This document shows positions 33,446 to 43,482 of a DNA stretch of 64,000 bases, in pieces (the stretch's first letter is position 1; each line of letters starts with the position of its first letter). The notes under the pieces were generated by a model. The model ran no database searches, was not told the origin of the DNA, and saw only the letters and a program-made list of their open reading frames with translations. The translations under genes and the position numbers were made by a program. The DNA comes from Patiriisocius marinus (GTDB taxonomy: Bacteria; Bacteroidota; Bacteroidia; Flavobacteriales; Flavobacteriaceae), in the NCBI RefSeq assembly GCF_008974325.1, contig NZ_BKCG01000001.1, forward strand, positions 620,001-684,000. Reading direction: 5' to 3'.

Positions 33446-34243
33446 ATGAAAAAACTTCTCCAAATACTCAACATTGTCTTTTTTGCTATTTCTATCTACT
33501 TTAACTATGCTTCTGCAGCAGGAGTTTTTAATGATACTACACAAGCAATGATGAGCGGAAGATATAGTACTTTATTTACTCCCGCAGCTTATGCATTTTC
33601 AATTTGGGGATTGATTTATCTATTGCTTTTTGGATTTGTAATCTATCAATCACGAAGTTTGTTTGTGAAAGTTAGAGATGATGCCTTTGTAGAACGAACA
33701 GGATGGTGGTTTATATTAAGTTGTATTGCTAATAGCGCTTGGTGCTACTTATTTGTTAGTGATGCTATATTAGCTTCTACATTTGTAATCTTCTTTATGC
33801 TGTTTTGTTTAATCCAAATTGTGATTAAAAACGATATGGAATTAAAAGATGAACCTATTTCTGTCATTGTATTTCTATGGTGGCCTTTCGTTATTTACAG
33901 CGGTTGGTTAACCGTTGCTAGCATAGCAAATGTTACGCTCTATCTAACAAAAATAGGTTGGGATGGTTTTGGTCTTTCACCAAAAATATGGACGATTATT
34001 ATGATTGGTGTTGCTACAATTGTAAATCTAATAATAACCTGGACACGCAATATGCGCGAATTTGCATTAGTTGGTGCTTGGGCTTTAATAGCAATTGCTG
34101 CTGCAAATGCTGGTACTTATGAAACCATTAAAATTTCGGCATATATAGCAGCAGGCGTTTTAATAGCAAGTAGTATGTTTCACGCTTTTAAAAATCACGA
34201 AACAAATCCTGCCAAAAAATGTATAGAGTATTTCAAAAAGTAA
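33446..34243 (+). CDS. TspO/MBR-like tryptophan-rich membrane protein
   Basis: A 265-residue membrane protein with about seven hydrophobic segments and many tryptophans. The N-terminal part (NYASAAGVFNDTTQAMMSGRYSTLFTPAAYAFSIWGLIYLLL, positions about 20-62) has the TPAAYAFSIWGLIY signature of the tryptophan-rich sensory protein group related to TspO, though it is longer than classical TspO (about 160 residues). Ligands of TspO include porphyrins and cholesterol; none can be assigned here. It follows the response-regulator gene by 23 bases and may be transcribed with it. Confidence 0.75.
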   Translation: MKKLLQILNIVFFAISIYFNYASAAGVFNDTTQAMMSGRYSTLFTPAAYAFSIWGLIYLLLFGFVIYQSRSLFVKVRDDAFVERTGWWFILSCIANSAWCYLFVSDAILASTFVIFFMLFCLIQIVIKNDMELKDEPISVIVFLWWPFVIYSGWLTVASIANVTLYLTKIGWDGFGLSPKIWTIIMIGVATIVNLIITWTRNMREFALVGAWALIAIAAANAGTYETIKISAYIAAGVLIASSMFHAFKNHETNPAKKCIEYFKK

Positions 34244-34255
34244 ATGAAGTAAAAA

Positions 34256-35608
34256 CTACACCATTCCTTTAATATCTTTACTCCAAGTAGGATAAGCAAA
34301 TACCATTTCTTTAAGCTGATCAGTGGTTAGTTTTCCGCACATGGCAAGAACAAATAGATTGACCATCTCACCAGCATTACCTCCTATTATATGTGCCCCA
34401 AGAATCAAATTTCTATCTGTATCTACAATCGTTTTATAGGCATATACGTCTTCATTTAAACGTTTCGCATTAAACCAATTGGGAACACTTTTATATTCAA
34501 CTTTAATTGAATAATCCTGTTGTCTAGCCTCTTTCTCTGTTAACCCAATAGCTGCTAATTGAGGAATAGTAAACACTACTGAAGGTATTGGAGGACAGTC
34601 TAATTTCTCCTCGTTACCCTTAATAATATTTTTAGCAACTAACTTAGACTCGTAGGACGAAACTGGCGTTAATGGTAAAGTACCACTTGCCGATACATCT
34701 CCGCAAGCATATATATTAGGGTTCGTTGTATTTTGCAAGTATCTATTTACTGAAACGCCCTCCTTTTCAAAAGCTACATTCCCTTTTTCTAATTCTAATT
34801 CCGCTATTGCAGGAATACGGCCCGTTGTATTAAACACCGCCTTTGCTTTTACAGATTCAATTTTTCCGTTTTTCTTATATAAAACTCGGTAGTTTGTTCT
34901 AAGTAACTCGACTTCGGTTACATCAGCATTAAAAATAAAAGTAATTCCCAAGTCTTTTGAAACTTCAGTAAGGTGTTCCACAATATCTTTTTCAAAAGGT
35001 TTTAACGGCCTACTTCCTCTTTCAACAATTGTCACTTTACTTCCACATCGAGCAGCAATATGAGCAAACTCCATCCCTATATATCCTCCACCTATAAATA
35101 CAATTTCATCCTGAAGTTCTGGTTGATGAAGAAAATCTTCACTTTTCAACAAATGTTCTCTACCAGCTATTTTTAATTCTAATGGCTTCATTCCCGTAGC
35201 AATGACAATTTTATCTGCAGTGACAGTTTTACCCTCTACTGAAAGCGTTTTTTCGTCAATAAACTTGGGCGATTGATGGTACATAACTATCCCCAATTTG
35301 TCTAATTCCTTTTCTGTAGCAGCAGGAATTGCAACTGTAAAATTTTCTTTAAAATGTTGAAGATCTTTCCAACTTATTTCAGGAACAGAAGTAATCCCTT
35401 TTCCCTTTAAATTACTAGCCATTTGAACAACTTCGGTAGCTCCCACAAGCACTTTTTTAGGATCACAGCCTCTGTTAGGACAAGTACCTCCGTATTCTCT
35501 ATTATCAGCAATAGCTACATTTAATCCTGCAGCAGCACAATCTTTCGCTACTGTTTTACCAGCAGTTCCAGTTCCTATTACAAATACATCGTAGTGTTTT
35601 ATTTTCAT
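34256..35608 (-). CDS. Pyridine nucleotide-disulphide oxidoreductase with altered C-terminal base
   Basis: A 450-residue class I flavoprotein disulphide reductase. FAD motif GTGTAG (12-17), redox-active cysteines C43 and C48 in GGTCPNRGCDPKK, NAD(P) motif FIGGGYIGMEFAHIAARCG, and YACGDVSASG in the second FAD site. The dimerisation domain ends FAYPTWSKDIKGMV: the usual HPTxxE active-site motif of glutathione or lipoamide reductases is YPTxxKD, so the catalytic His-Glu pair is missing. It may therefore act on a substrate other than a disulphide, or by another proton donor. It converges on the TspO-like gene with 12 bases between stops. Confidence 0.83.
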   Translation of the reverse strand: MKIKHYDVFVIGTGTAGKTVAKDCAAAGLNVAIADNREYGGTCPNRGCDPKKVLVGATEVVQMASNLKGKGITSVPEISWKDLQHFKENFTVAIPAATEKELDKLGIVMYHQSPKFIDEKTLSVEGKTVTADKIVIATGMKPLELKIAGREHLLKSEDFLHQPELQDEIVFIGGGYIGMEFAHIAARCGSKVTIVERGSRPLKPFEKDIVEHLTEVSKDLGITFIFNADVTEVELLRTNYRVLYKKNGKIESVKAKAVFNTTGRIPAIAELELEKGNVAFEKEGVSVNRYLQNTTNPNIYACGDVSASGTLPLTPVSSYESKLVAKNIIKGNEEKLDCPPIPSVVFTIPQLAAIGLTEKEARQQDYSIKVEYKSVPNWFNAKRLNEDVYAYKTIVDTDRNLILGAHIIGGNAGEMVNLFVLAMCGKLTTDQLKEMVFAYPTWSKDIKGMV

Positions 35609-35813
35609 ATCTACTGCCCAATTAAAAGGGTATTTAATAATTAATAATACAAGTTAAAAATTCAAAAAAAGTTCTTGCGTTATCAAAATGATAAAATTTC
35701 TTCTTTCGGAAATATTCATCAATTACTAATTGTAAATCAATCATAATTGTTTCAGAAATGTTATCATATTACTAAAATTGATTAATTCTTTCATTCAAGC
35801 TTATTAAACAACT

Positions 35814-35821
35814 TATATTTG
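35814..35821 (+). promoter_or_regulatory. Putative -7 promoter element for mfd
   Basis: TATATTTG, an exact TAnnTTTG match, 7 bases before the mfd ATG at 35829, which would give a leaderless or very short leader transcript. The 220-base gap upstream also contains a TTATCA-AAA-TGATAA palindrome (35680-35694) and a TTCGGAAAT word (35705-35713). Confidence 0.45.
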
Positions 35822-35828
35822 CAGTCCG

Positions 35829-38800
35829 ATGAGCAAAACCCTCGTTAGATCATTATTTTCAAAGTCAGCTGCTTTGAAAAATTTAAAATCTCAGCTATCT
35901 CAAGATGGCAGGGATAATTACACCGTATCTGGACTTCTTGGAAGTGCTGTTTCGCTTGTAATTGCTGAAACTTTTAAGACTTCGGAAATGCCCTTCCTAT
36001 TAATACTTAATGACAAGGAAGAAGCTGCTTATCATCTCAATGATTTAGAAAATTTATTAGGTGATGACAATGTGCTTTTTTACCCGGGAAGCTACCGAAG
36101 ACCCTACCAAATTGAAGAGACAGATAACGCAAATGTATTACTAAGAAGCGAAGTTTTAAATCGAATAAATTCTCGTAAAAAACCTTCTTTAATTGTCACC
36201 TATCCCGAAGCGTTATTTGAGAAAGTAGTGACAAAAAAAGAGCTCGAGAAAAACACCCTTAAAATTTCGGTAGGAGAACACGTATCGATTGATTTTGTAA
36301 ACGAAATTCTATTTGAATATAAGTTTAAACGCACAGATTTCGTAACTGAACCTGGCGAATTCTCAGTGCGAGGTGGAATACTTGATGTATTTTCATTCAG
36401 TAATGATGAGCCTTATCGTATCGAGTTTTTTGGCGATGACGTAGACAGTATTCGCACCTTCGATGTAGAAACACAATTGTCTTTAGAACAATTAAAAAAA
36501 ATCTCTGTTATTCCCAATGTGGAGAATAAAATGCTTGATGAAAACAGAGAGAGTTTTTTAAAATATGTATCTAATAAAACAGTCATCTGTTTAAAAAACC
36601 AAGAGCTTTTAAATAGTGCATTAGACAAACTGTTTGAAAAAGCTACGGAAGCTTTTAACAAAGCTGAAGGTGAAGTAAAAATGGGTGCCCCTAGCCAACT
36701 GTTTTGCACTTCAAGATTATTACAAAAACAGTTAAAAGAATTTAAAACGATAACACTAGCAGGAACTGCAACAAATATAAATTCTTCCTTAATTGAGTTT
36801 AACACAAAGCCTCAACCTTCGTTTAACAAACAGTTCAATTTATTAATTGAAAATTTAAATCAAAATACAAAGGACGGTTATACCAATTATATTTTTTGCA
36901 GTAGCGACCAGCAAGCAAAACGTTTTAAAGATATTTTTGCTGATGCTAAAGGTCATGTAGATCAAGTGGAAATGATTGTATTCCCTTTATACCAAGGGTT
37001 TATTGATTATGAAAACCGAAACGTTTGCTATACAGACCATCAAGTTTTTGAACGTTATCATAAGTTCAGTTTAAAAAATGGCTATGCAAAAAAACAAGCC
37101 ATCACTTTAAAGGAACTTACCAACCTCGAAGTGGGCGATTATGTAACACATATTGATCACGGAATTGGGAAGTTTGGTGGACTTCAGAAAATTGAAGTGG
37201 AAGGAAAAATGCAGGAAGCCATTAAGTTAGTTTATGGCGAACGAGATATCTTATATCTTAGCATACATTCGCTTCATAAAATTTCAAAGTTTAATGGAAA
37301 AGATGGTTCTGCCCCTAAAATTTACAAATTAGGAAGTGCCGCTTGGAAAAAACTAAAACAAAAAACAAAGGCGCGTGTTAAACATATCGCTTTTAATTTA
37401 ATCGAATTATACGCAAAACGAAGAACTCAAAAAGGGTTTCAATACGATCCAGATAGTTATCTACAACACGAGCTAGAATCTAGTTTTATGTTTGAAGACA
37501 CCCCTGACCAATCAACTGCAACTGCAGATGTAAAGGCAGATATGGAGAGTGAGCGACCTATGGATCGTCTAGTTTGTGGAGATGTAGGTTTTGGGAAAAC
37601 TGAAGTCGCTGTACGTGCTGCATTTAAAGCAGTAGATAATGGTAAACAAGTGGCTATTTTAGTACCAACAACCATATTAGCATTTCAGCATTTTAAAACA
37701 TTTAGTGAACGACTTTCTGATATGCCTGTAACGGTAGATTATCTTAATAGATTTAGAACTGCCAAGGAACGTCGCACCGTTTTAGATGGTTTAAAAGATG
37801 GGAAAGTTGATGTTGTAATAGGCACACACCAATTAGTAAGTAAAGCTGTAGAATTTAAAGATTTAGGCTTATTAATTATTGATGAAGAACAAAAATTTGG
37901 TGTTGCTGTAAAAGACAAACTAAAAACTATTAAGGAGAATGTGGACACACTTACACTAACAGCAACTCCTATACCAAGGACACTACAATTTTCATTAATG
38001 GCTGCCCGTGACTTAAGTGTTATTACAACGCCACCGCCTAATAGACATCCTGTAGAAACACACGTAATTCGTTTTGGCGAAGAAGTAATTCGCGATGCAA
38101 TTAGATACGAGATTTCACGAGGAGGGCAAACCTTCTTTGTACACAACCGCATTGAAAACATAAAGGAAGTAGCTGGATTAATTCAGCGATTAGTACCAGA
38201 CGCTAAAATTGGTATTGGTCACGGACAAATGGATGGTAAAAAGCTAGAATCATTAATGCTCGCTTTTATGAATAATGAGTTTGATGTACTTGTTGCTACA
38301 ACCATTATTGAAAGTGGATTAGATGTTAGTAATGCGAATACAATATTCATAAATAACGCAAATAATTTTGGATTAAGTGATCTCCATCAAATGCGTGGTC
38401 GTGTAGGTCGAAGCAATAAAAAAGCCTTCTGTTATTTTATAACTCCACCCTATTCTGTAATGACTGATGATGCCCGTAAACGTATAACAGCACTTGAGCA
38501 GTTTAGTGATTTGGGAAGCGGTATTAATATTGCCATGAAGGATCTTGAAATTCGTGGTGCAGGAGATTTATTAGGTGGTGAACAAAGTGGTTTCATTAAT
38601 GAAATAGGTTTTGAAACTTACCAAAAAATACTCGCTGAAGCCATTGACGAATTAAAAGAAAAGGAATTTAAAGATCTTTATGATGATGTTGACGGAGATA
38701 AAAAAGAGCGCGTATTTGTAAAAGAGGTTGTTATTGATACAGACTTTTCATTATTGTTTCCAGACGATTATGTAAATAATATAACCGAAAGATTAAATCT

Positions 38801-39182
38801 TTACACCAAGTTAAATGAGATTAAAGATGAGGCTGAATTATTAAAATTTCAGAAAGAATTAGAAGACCGCTTTGGCGAATTACCAGAGGAAGTGGACGAC
38901 TTATTTAACAGCGTTCGTATAAAATGGATTGCCATAAATATTGGGCTTGAGCGAGTAGTAATGAAACAAGGCCGTTTTATTGGCTACTTTATAAGCGATC
39001 AACAAAGCGATTTTTATCAAACGGATACTTTTACAAGAGTGCTTAAATTTGTACAAACGCATACTCCATATTTAAAAATGAAAGAGAAGAAAACCAGAAA
39101 TGGTTTACGATTATTATTAACAATGGAGAAAATTTATGATGTCCGAACTGCACTTGAAGTGCTCGAAAAATTTTCGGCATAA
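35829..39182 (+). CDS. mfd: Transcription-repair coupling factor Mfd
   Basis: An 1117-residue protein of normal Mfd length. It has the UvrB-homology N-terminal domains (SVRGGILDVFSFSNDEPYRIEFFGDDVDSIR), the RNA-polymerase-interacting Tudor-like domain (EVGDYVTHIDHGIGKFGGL), helicase motifs CGDVGFGKTEVA (Walker A) and DEEQKFG (Walker B), TATPIPRTL and QMRGRVGRS, and a C-terminal TRCF domain. Mfd releases RNA polymerase stalled at DNA lesions and recruits UvrA. Followed after 39 bases by a TlpA-like gene that could be read from the same promoter. Confidence 0.97.
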   Translation: MSKTLVRSLFSKSAALKNLKSQLSQDGRDNYTVSGLLGSAVSLVIAETFKTSEMPFLLILNDKEEAAYHLNDLENLLGDDNVLFYPGSYRRPYQIEETDNANVLLRSEVLNRINSRKKPSLIVTYPEALFEKVVTKKELEKNTLKISVGEHVSIDFVNEILFEYKFKRTDFVTEPGEFSVRGGILDVFSFSNDEPYRIEFFGDDVDSIRTFDVETQLSLEQLKKISVIPNVENKMLDENRESFLKYVSNKTVICLKNQELLNSALDKLFEKATEAFNKAEGEVKMGAPSQLFCTSRLLQKQLKEFKTITLAGTATNINSSLIEFNTKPQPSFNKQFNLLIENLNQNTKDGYTNYIFCSSDQQAKRFKDIFADAKGHVDQVEMIVFPLYQGFIDYENRNVCYTDHQVFERYHKFSLKNGYAKKQAITLKELTNLEVGDYVTHIDHGIGKFGGLQKIEVEGKMQEAIKLVYGERDILYLSIHSLHKISKFNGKDGSAPKIYKLGSAAWKKLKQKTKARVKHIAFNLIELYAKRRTQKGFQYDPDSYLQHELESSFMFEDTPDQSTATADVKADMESERPMDRLVCGDVGFGKTEVAVRAAFKAVDNGKQVAILVPTTILAFQHFKTFSERLSDMPVTVDYLNRFRTAKERRTVLDGLKDGKVDVVIGTHQLVSKAVEFKDLGLLIIDEEQKFGVAVKDKLKTIKENVDTLTLTATPIPRTLQFSLMAARDLSVITTPPPNRHPVETHVIRFGEEVIRDAIRYEISRGGQTFFVHNRIENIKEVAGLIQRLVPDAKIGIGHGQMDGKKLESLMLAFMNNEFDVLVATTIIESGLDVSNANTIFINNANNFGLSDLHQMRGRVGRSNKKAFCYFITPPYSVMTDDARKRITALEQFSDLGSGINIAMKDLEIRGAGDLLGGEQSGFINEIGFETYQKILAEAIDELKEKEFKDLYDDVDGDKKERVFVKEVVIDTDFSLLFPDDYVNNITERLNLYTKLNEIKDEAELLKFQKELEDRFGELPEEVDDLFNSVRIKWIAINIGLERVVMKQGRFIGYFISDQQSDFYQTDTFTRVLKFVQTHTPYLKMKEKKTRNGLRLLLTMEKIYDVRTALEVLEKFSA

Positions 39183-39221
39183 GAGTTGTATTCTATATTT
39201 GTATCTTTAAAAAAACACTAA

Positions 39222-40550
39222 ATGATGAAAAAATTACTTTTTCTATTATTACTTCCAATCACACTTTTTGGACAACACACATTAAAAGGAAATTTTGCCG
39301 TTGAAAACGGATATCAATTTGCAATTCTATACCGTATTGCTCCAGACAATGTTTTCTACGTAACAGATTCTAACATGAATGCAGAAGGGATACTTGAACT
39401 TCCTTTAAGTGCTGAAGTCACTCCAGGAATGTACCGTTTAGTGTACAACCTTCCTCAAGACCAACACTTTTTCGACTTTTTATATAATGGAAAAGAAAAT
39501 ATCGAATTCAATTTTTCAAGCGATAAAGTTATTACATATGTAAACTCTGACGAAAATAAACTATGGTCAGAGTATCGAAAGCAGCTTAACACTTTTGAGA
39601 ACGAAATTGCTGGTTTAATGACAGGAACTGAAGTTAATTCGAAAGATATGAAAAAGGTTCTAAAACGTAAGAAAAAGTGGTTTGAAGATGTACAAGAGAC
39701 TTCAAAAGGAACTTTCGCTGAACTTTTTATAAACAACACACAACCTTATGTTACTGAACAATTTGAAAATAAAAGCACTTATAATTCAAATGCTAAAAAA
39801 GCATATTTGAAAAATTTAGATTTTTCAAATACAATGATTCAAAACTCAGCTATACCTTTAGAACAATCATTAAAATACATTTTCAATTTTGTAAATCAAG
39901 AGAATTTAACGGTGTCTAGAGAAGAAAACATTGACGACATTGCTAAAAGCGTAAAAACAGCAAGCGCAGGCTACCAAATGAACCTTCTTGAAAACGTTTA
40001 CAACTTTCTTGTAGCCCAAGAAGAAGTAGCAGAAGCTAATTATTTAGCGGGAAAACATTTAATTCCTCTTGCTGACGCAAACAATAAAACAGAACTTTCG
40101 AACAGATTGAAATTATATATGAGCCTTTCAATAGGAGCAAAAGCACCAAACTTTGGATGGCCAGAATATGATGGTGACGTGGAGACTATCAACACGCTTC
40201 ATCAACTAGAAGGTTATGAAAATTACATTGTCGTTTTCTGGAGTAGTTTATGTTCACATTGTTTAAAGGAAATCCCAATTTTACACAATAAGATAAAAAC
40301 TTTAGATGAAGGAAAACTAAAAGTTATCGCTGTTGGTCTTGAAGATTTTGAACAAGAATGGGCACCTAAAGCGAAGTTATTTCCAGAGTTTATTAATGTT
40401 TTAGGATTAGGCAGATGGGAAAACCAAATTGGTAATCTTTACGACGTTAGCGGAACTCCTACATATTTCTTTTTAGATGGAGAGAAAAAGATAAAAGTAA
40501 AACCAGAAACACTTGAAGAGTTATTTATAATAATTGATGCTATTGAGTAA
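39222..40550 (+). CDS. Exported TlpA-like thioredoxin-fold protein
   Basis: A 442-residue protein with signal peptide (MMKKLLFLLLLPITLFGQ). The first 300 residues are a helical and beta region typical of Bacteroidota TlpA-like proteins (DUF4369-like start, HTLKGNFAVENGYQFAILYR). The C-terminal thioredoxin domain (about 310-442) has the redox motif VVFWSSLCSHCLKEIP (C-S-H-C) and cis-proline region VSGTPTYFFLDG. It likely reduces or forms disulphides in the periplasm. The gene is followed by a strong bidirectional terminator. Confidence 0.83.
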   Translation: MMKKLLFLLLLPITLFGQHTLKGNFAVENGYQFAILYRIAPDNVFYVTDSNMNAEGILELPLSAEVTPGMYRLVYNLPQDQHFFDFLYNGKENIEFNFSSDKVITYVNSDENKLWSEYRKQLNTFENEIAGLMTGTEVNSKDMKKVLKRKKKWFEDVQETSKGTFAELFINNTQPYVTEQFENKSTYNSNAKKAYLKNLDFSNTMIQNSAIPLEQSLKYIFNFVNQENLTVSREENIDDIAKSVKTASAGYQMNLLENVYNFLVAQEEVAEANYLAGKHLIPLADANNKTELSNRLKLYMSLSIGAKAPNFGWPEYDGDVETINTLHQLEGYENYIVVFWSSLCSHCLKEIPILHNKIKTLDEGKLKVIAVGLEDFEQEWAPKAKLFPEFINVLGLGRWENQIGNLYDVSGTPTYFFLDGEKKIKVKPETLEELFIIIDAIE

Positions 40551-40570
40551 TAACATTTTAAAAACAATAC

Positions 40571-40606
40571 AAAAAGGGCTTGTAAGATAATTTACAAGCC
40601 CTTTTT
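40571..40606. terminator. Bidirectional Rho-independent terminator
   Basis: Perfect 15-base stem AAAAAGGGCTTGTAA (40571-40585) and TTACAAGCCCTTTTT (40592-40606) with a 6-base loop and A/T runs at both ends. It separates the convergent TlpA-like and yraN genes. Confidence 0.92.
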
Positions 40607-40613
40607 GTATTTA

Positions 40614-40973
40614 TTAAAAGTGATAAAATGCATTCTTGAAATGAGTTACTTTTTGTTCTTTTTTGTTCTTTAATACTGCAATAACATCAAAGCGAGCTTC
40701 AAATGAAATGCTATTTGATACCACATATTCATTAGCCGCTTTTACAAGTAATTTGATTTTTTTAGGAGTAATAAATTCTTGAGGATTTCCAAAAAAGTCA
40801 CTGTTTCTTGTTTTAACCTCAACAATTATTATTTCCTTTTTATAAGAAGCTATAATGTCTATCTCAGCTTTTTGAAATCGGAAATTTCGCTCTAGTATTT
40901 TATACCCTTCGCTAATTAAATGCGCACAAGCAATCTCTTCACCTTCTTTTCCTAGTTCATTATGGTCTGCCAT
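40614..40973 (-). CDS. YraN family (UPF0102) nuclease-fold protein
   Basis: From the ATG at 40971-40973 the product has 119 residues, the family's usual length; an ATG three codons upstream is also in frame. ADHNELGKEGEEIACAHL, EIDIIASYKKEIIIVEVKTR and FGNPQEFITPKKIK are the YraN hallmarks, with the E-x-D-x9-E-x-K catalytic arrangement of endonuclease-like folds. The role in bacteria is not settled. It is 13 bases downstream of the LD-carboxypeptidase gene and co-directional with it. Confidence 0.88.
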   Translation of the reverse strand: MADHNELGKEGEEIACAHLISEGYKILERNFRFQKAEIDIIASYKKEIIIVEVKTRNSDFFGNPQEFITPKKIKLLVKAANEYVVSNSISFEARFDVIAVLKNKKEQKVTHFKNAFYHF

Positions 40974-40986
40974 AGTACACAATTAT

Positions 40987-41889
40987 TTATTGTTTGTATT
41001 TGATGGTTGCGCTAGTGTTATGCACTTCAAAATCAATTTCAGCACCCATAACTAATGCACGATTATCCTCGATGTGCCCTGCAGGAAAATTAAAGCAAAC
41101 TGGATACTCATATTCCGCTACAGAAGTAGCTATTATCTCAATTGCAGTTTCACCAAAAGGAATTGCATTATCTCGCATACTACTCATTCCCCCTACAATT
41201 AATCCAGAAATATTTTTTAAATAACCCGCTCTTTTCAATGTTTGAAGCATTCGATCAATGTGATATAACATTTCATCAAGGTCTTCAATAAATAGAATAG
41301 CACCTTTTAATTCTACTTCGGAAATGCTCCCCAAAATAGACATAAGCACAGATAAATTACCCCCTATTAACTTGCCATTTACTTTCCCTTCGCGATTGTG
41401 TTTAGAAGTACTAGCAATTGTTATTTCTTTAAAATTTCCGAAGAGAAGTTCCTTTAAAGTAGCTCTAGATTCCTCAGTGCGTTTTTCAATTTCCAAACAC
41501 ATTTGCCCATGTATTGTGGCAAACCCTAAAGCGTTAATGTGTGTGTGCAAAACGGTAACATCACTATAACCAATAATCCATTTTGGATTATTTTTAAAAT
41601 TTGAGAAATCTACTAAATCAATCATTCTAACAGTCCCGTAACCACCTCTAGCACACCAAATAGCATTTACATTTGAGTTGTCTAATTGCTGCTGAAAATC
41701 TTTAGCTCGCAACGCATCGCTACCTGCAAATTGATGCTCTTCAACACCAATACTATCACCTAAAATATGTTTTAAACCCCAACTTTCAAGCAAATTGATT
41801 GCTGGCATTAATTCTTCTTTAGTGATTTTTCTTGCTGTTGCTACAATGGCTACGAGCGCTCCTTTTTCTAAAAATGGTGGTTTAATCAA
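40987..41889 (-). CDS. LD-carboxypeptidase (S66 family)
   Basis: A 300-residue S66 serine peptidase. ARGGYGTVRMIDLVDF and WIIGYSDVTVLH contain the substrate loop and nucleophile S109; the catalytic His/Glu pair is expected at FPAGHIEDN and IEDLDE. Family members cut the L-Lys or mDAP to D-Ala bond of muropeptides during peptidoglycan recycling, or (MccF type) inactivate microcin C7. No signal peptide is seen, which agrees with a cytoplasmic recycling enzyme. It is co-transcribed with yraN. Confidence 0.9.
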   Translation of the reverse strand: MIKPPFLEKGALVAIVATARKITKEELMPAINLLESWGLKHILGDSIGVEEHQFAGSDALRAKDFQQQLDNSNVNAIWCARGGYGTVRMIDLVDFSNFKNNPKWIIGYSDVTVLHTHINALGFATIHGQMCLEIEKRTEESRATLKELLFGNFKEITIASTSKHNREGKVNGKLIGGNLSVLMSILGSISEVELKGAILFIEDLDEMLYHIDRMLQTLKRAGYLKNISGLIVGGMSSMRDNAIPFGETAIEIIATSVAEYEYPVCFNFPAGHIEDNRALVMGAEIDFEVHNTSATIKYKQ

Positions 41890-42004
41890 GAATTTTGTAT
41901 TTTTAAAGTACTAATTATGAATAATTTGAGTTCTATTTCAATAGCTTTTCGTAGCTAAAAATAGCTAACTTTTAGGCAATCATTGAATAAAACACATCTT
42001 TATT

Positions 42005-43474
42005 ATGGCAACCATTACTAGTCCTCCTTGTAATACCGCAACACTCGCTCCTTATATCCCTAGTAGTGAAACACCTTGGTCTACACAGCGAATAAAACAC
42101 GTATATAGAAGGCTAGCTTATGGAGCAAATCAAACAGATATTGACGCTGTACTTACAGAAACACCACTAGATTTTATTGAAAATTTAGTGAATAATGCAG
42201 CGGCTTTACCTGTAACTCCTCCACCCTTTTGGGCTGAATATACCGTTAATGATTTTACAGATTTTGACACAGAGAATCAAACTTATATTCAAGAATGGCT
42301 TTTACAAACATCTAATGATACCATAAATCAAGGTTTAAGGTCGAGGCTCACAATGTTCTGGATGAATCATTTTGTAACAGAACTTGAAGTCTATTTTTAC
42401 GCGCCTTATCAATACAAATATTACAATTTAATGCAACAATTTGCATTAGGAAATTATAAAGAGTTTGTTCGTGCTGTGGGAATCAATTCTACTATGCTAT
42501 TATACTTAAATGGTTTTGAAAATACTAGTGGAAATCCTAACGAAAATTATGCTCGCGAGCTATTTGAACTATTCACATTAGGAGAAAATAATGGTTATAC
42601 TCAACAAGATATTACTGAAACATCACGAGCATTAACAGGTTATAACCATTGGACATCACCCGGTGCTGAAATCACTTTTGATGCTAGCACCTTTGACGAT
42701 GGTCCTAAAACAGTTTTTGGCATTACAGATAGCTTCACTTATGATGGATTAATTGATCATTTATTTGAACAAAAAGAAACTGAAATTGCACAACATATTT
42801 GTGGCAAGCTATACCGCTATTTTGTAAGTAATGAAGTAGACACTTTAATCCAAGAAGATGTTATAAATGTACTTGCTCAAACGTTAATTGACAATAACTT
42901 TGAGATGGCTCCAATGTTTAAACAGCTCTTTAAAAGCGAACATTTTTTTGACGATAGAGCAATTGGCGTAATCATTAAAAGTCCTTTTGATGTGGTTTTT
43001 ACCTATCTCAATGAAAGTAACTTTTTTTATGATGATACCATGATGGGAGCCATAAATTATTATGCAGGATTAATTGGTCAAGAACTGTATGATCCACCAG
43101 ATGTAAGTGGATGGCAACGTGACGAAACTTGGATCAACTCCTCTACACTAACAGGTCGCTGGCAAATGATGGAATTTCTACACAACTATTTATATGATCA
43201 AGGTTTAGAAGCTTCATTTATTGACATCGCAAGAGATCTTTCTAGTGATAGTAACGATCCATTTGTAATCACTACGGCAATTGTAGATTTTTTCAATGCG
43301 AAAGAACTTTTTACAACGACAGATTATGATATTGCAACATCTGTTTTAAAATGGGAAGTACCACAAAACTACTATGATGATGGACTCTGGAATTTGAATT
43401 GGGACTCTGCTCCTTACCAAGTCTATTTGTTACTCATCCATATGATGCGTATGCCTGAATTCCAACTTAAATAA
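42005..43474 (+). CDS. DUF1800 family protein
   Basis: A 489-residue DUF1800 protein; conserved segments are HVYRRLAYGANQTDID, RSRLTMFWMNHFVTE, NPNENYARELFELFTLGEN, YTQQDITETSRALTG and LYDPPDVSGWQ. The family's function is unknown but it is nearly always encoded next to a DUF1501 gene, as here (8 bases downstream). No N-terminal signal peptide is visible, although its partner is clearly an exported protein; either the signal is cryptic or the protein travels with its partner. Confidence 0.88.
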   Translation: MATITSPPCNTATLAPYIPSSETPWSTQRIKHVYRRLAYGANQTDIDAVLTETPLDFIENLVNNAAALPVTPPPFWAEYTVNDFTDFDTENQTYIQEWLLQTSNDTINQGLRSRLTMFWMNHFVTELEVYFYAPYQYKYYNLMQQFALGNYKEFVRAVGINSTMLLYLNGFENTSGNPNENYARELFELFTLGENNGYTQQDITETSRALTGYNHWTSPGAEITFDASTFDDGPKTVFGITDSFTYDGLIDHLFEQKETEIAQHICGKLYRYFVSNEVDTLIQEDVINVLAQTLIDNNFEMAPMFKQLFKSEHFFDDRAIGVIIKSPFDVVFTYLNESNFFYDDTMMGAINYYAGLIGQELYDPPDVSGWQRDETWINSSTLTGRWQMMEFLHNYLYDQGLEASFIDIARDLSSDSNDPFVITTAIVDFFNAKELFTTTDYDIATSVLKWEVPQNYYDDGLWNLNWDSAPYQVYLLLIHMMRMPEFQLK

Positions 43475-43482
43475 ATTGCCTT

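Noticed and set aside
37739-38161. Long minus-strand reading frame inside mfd, and similar frames inside olsF, metG, tex and the large protease.
   Set aside because: They mirror conserved coding sequence, have no independent start context and match no family; they are shadows of the real genes.
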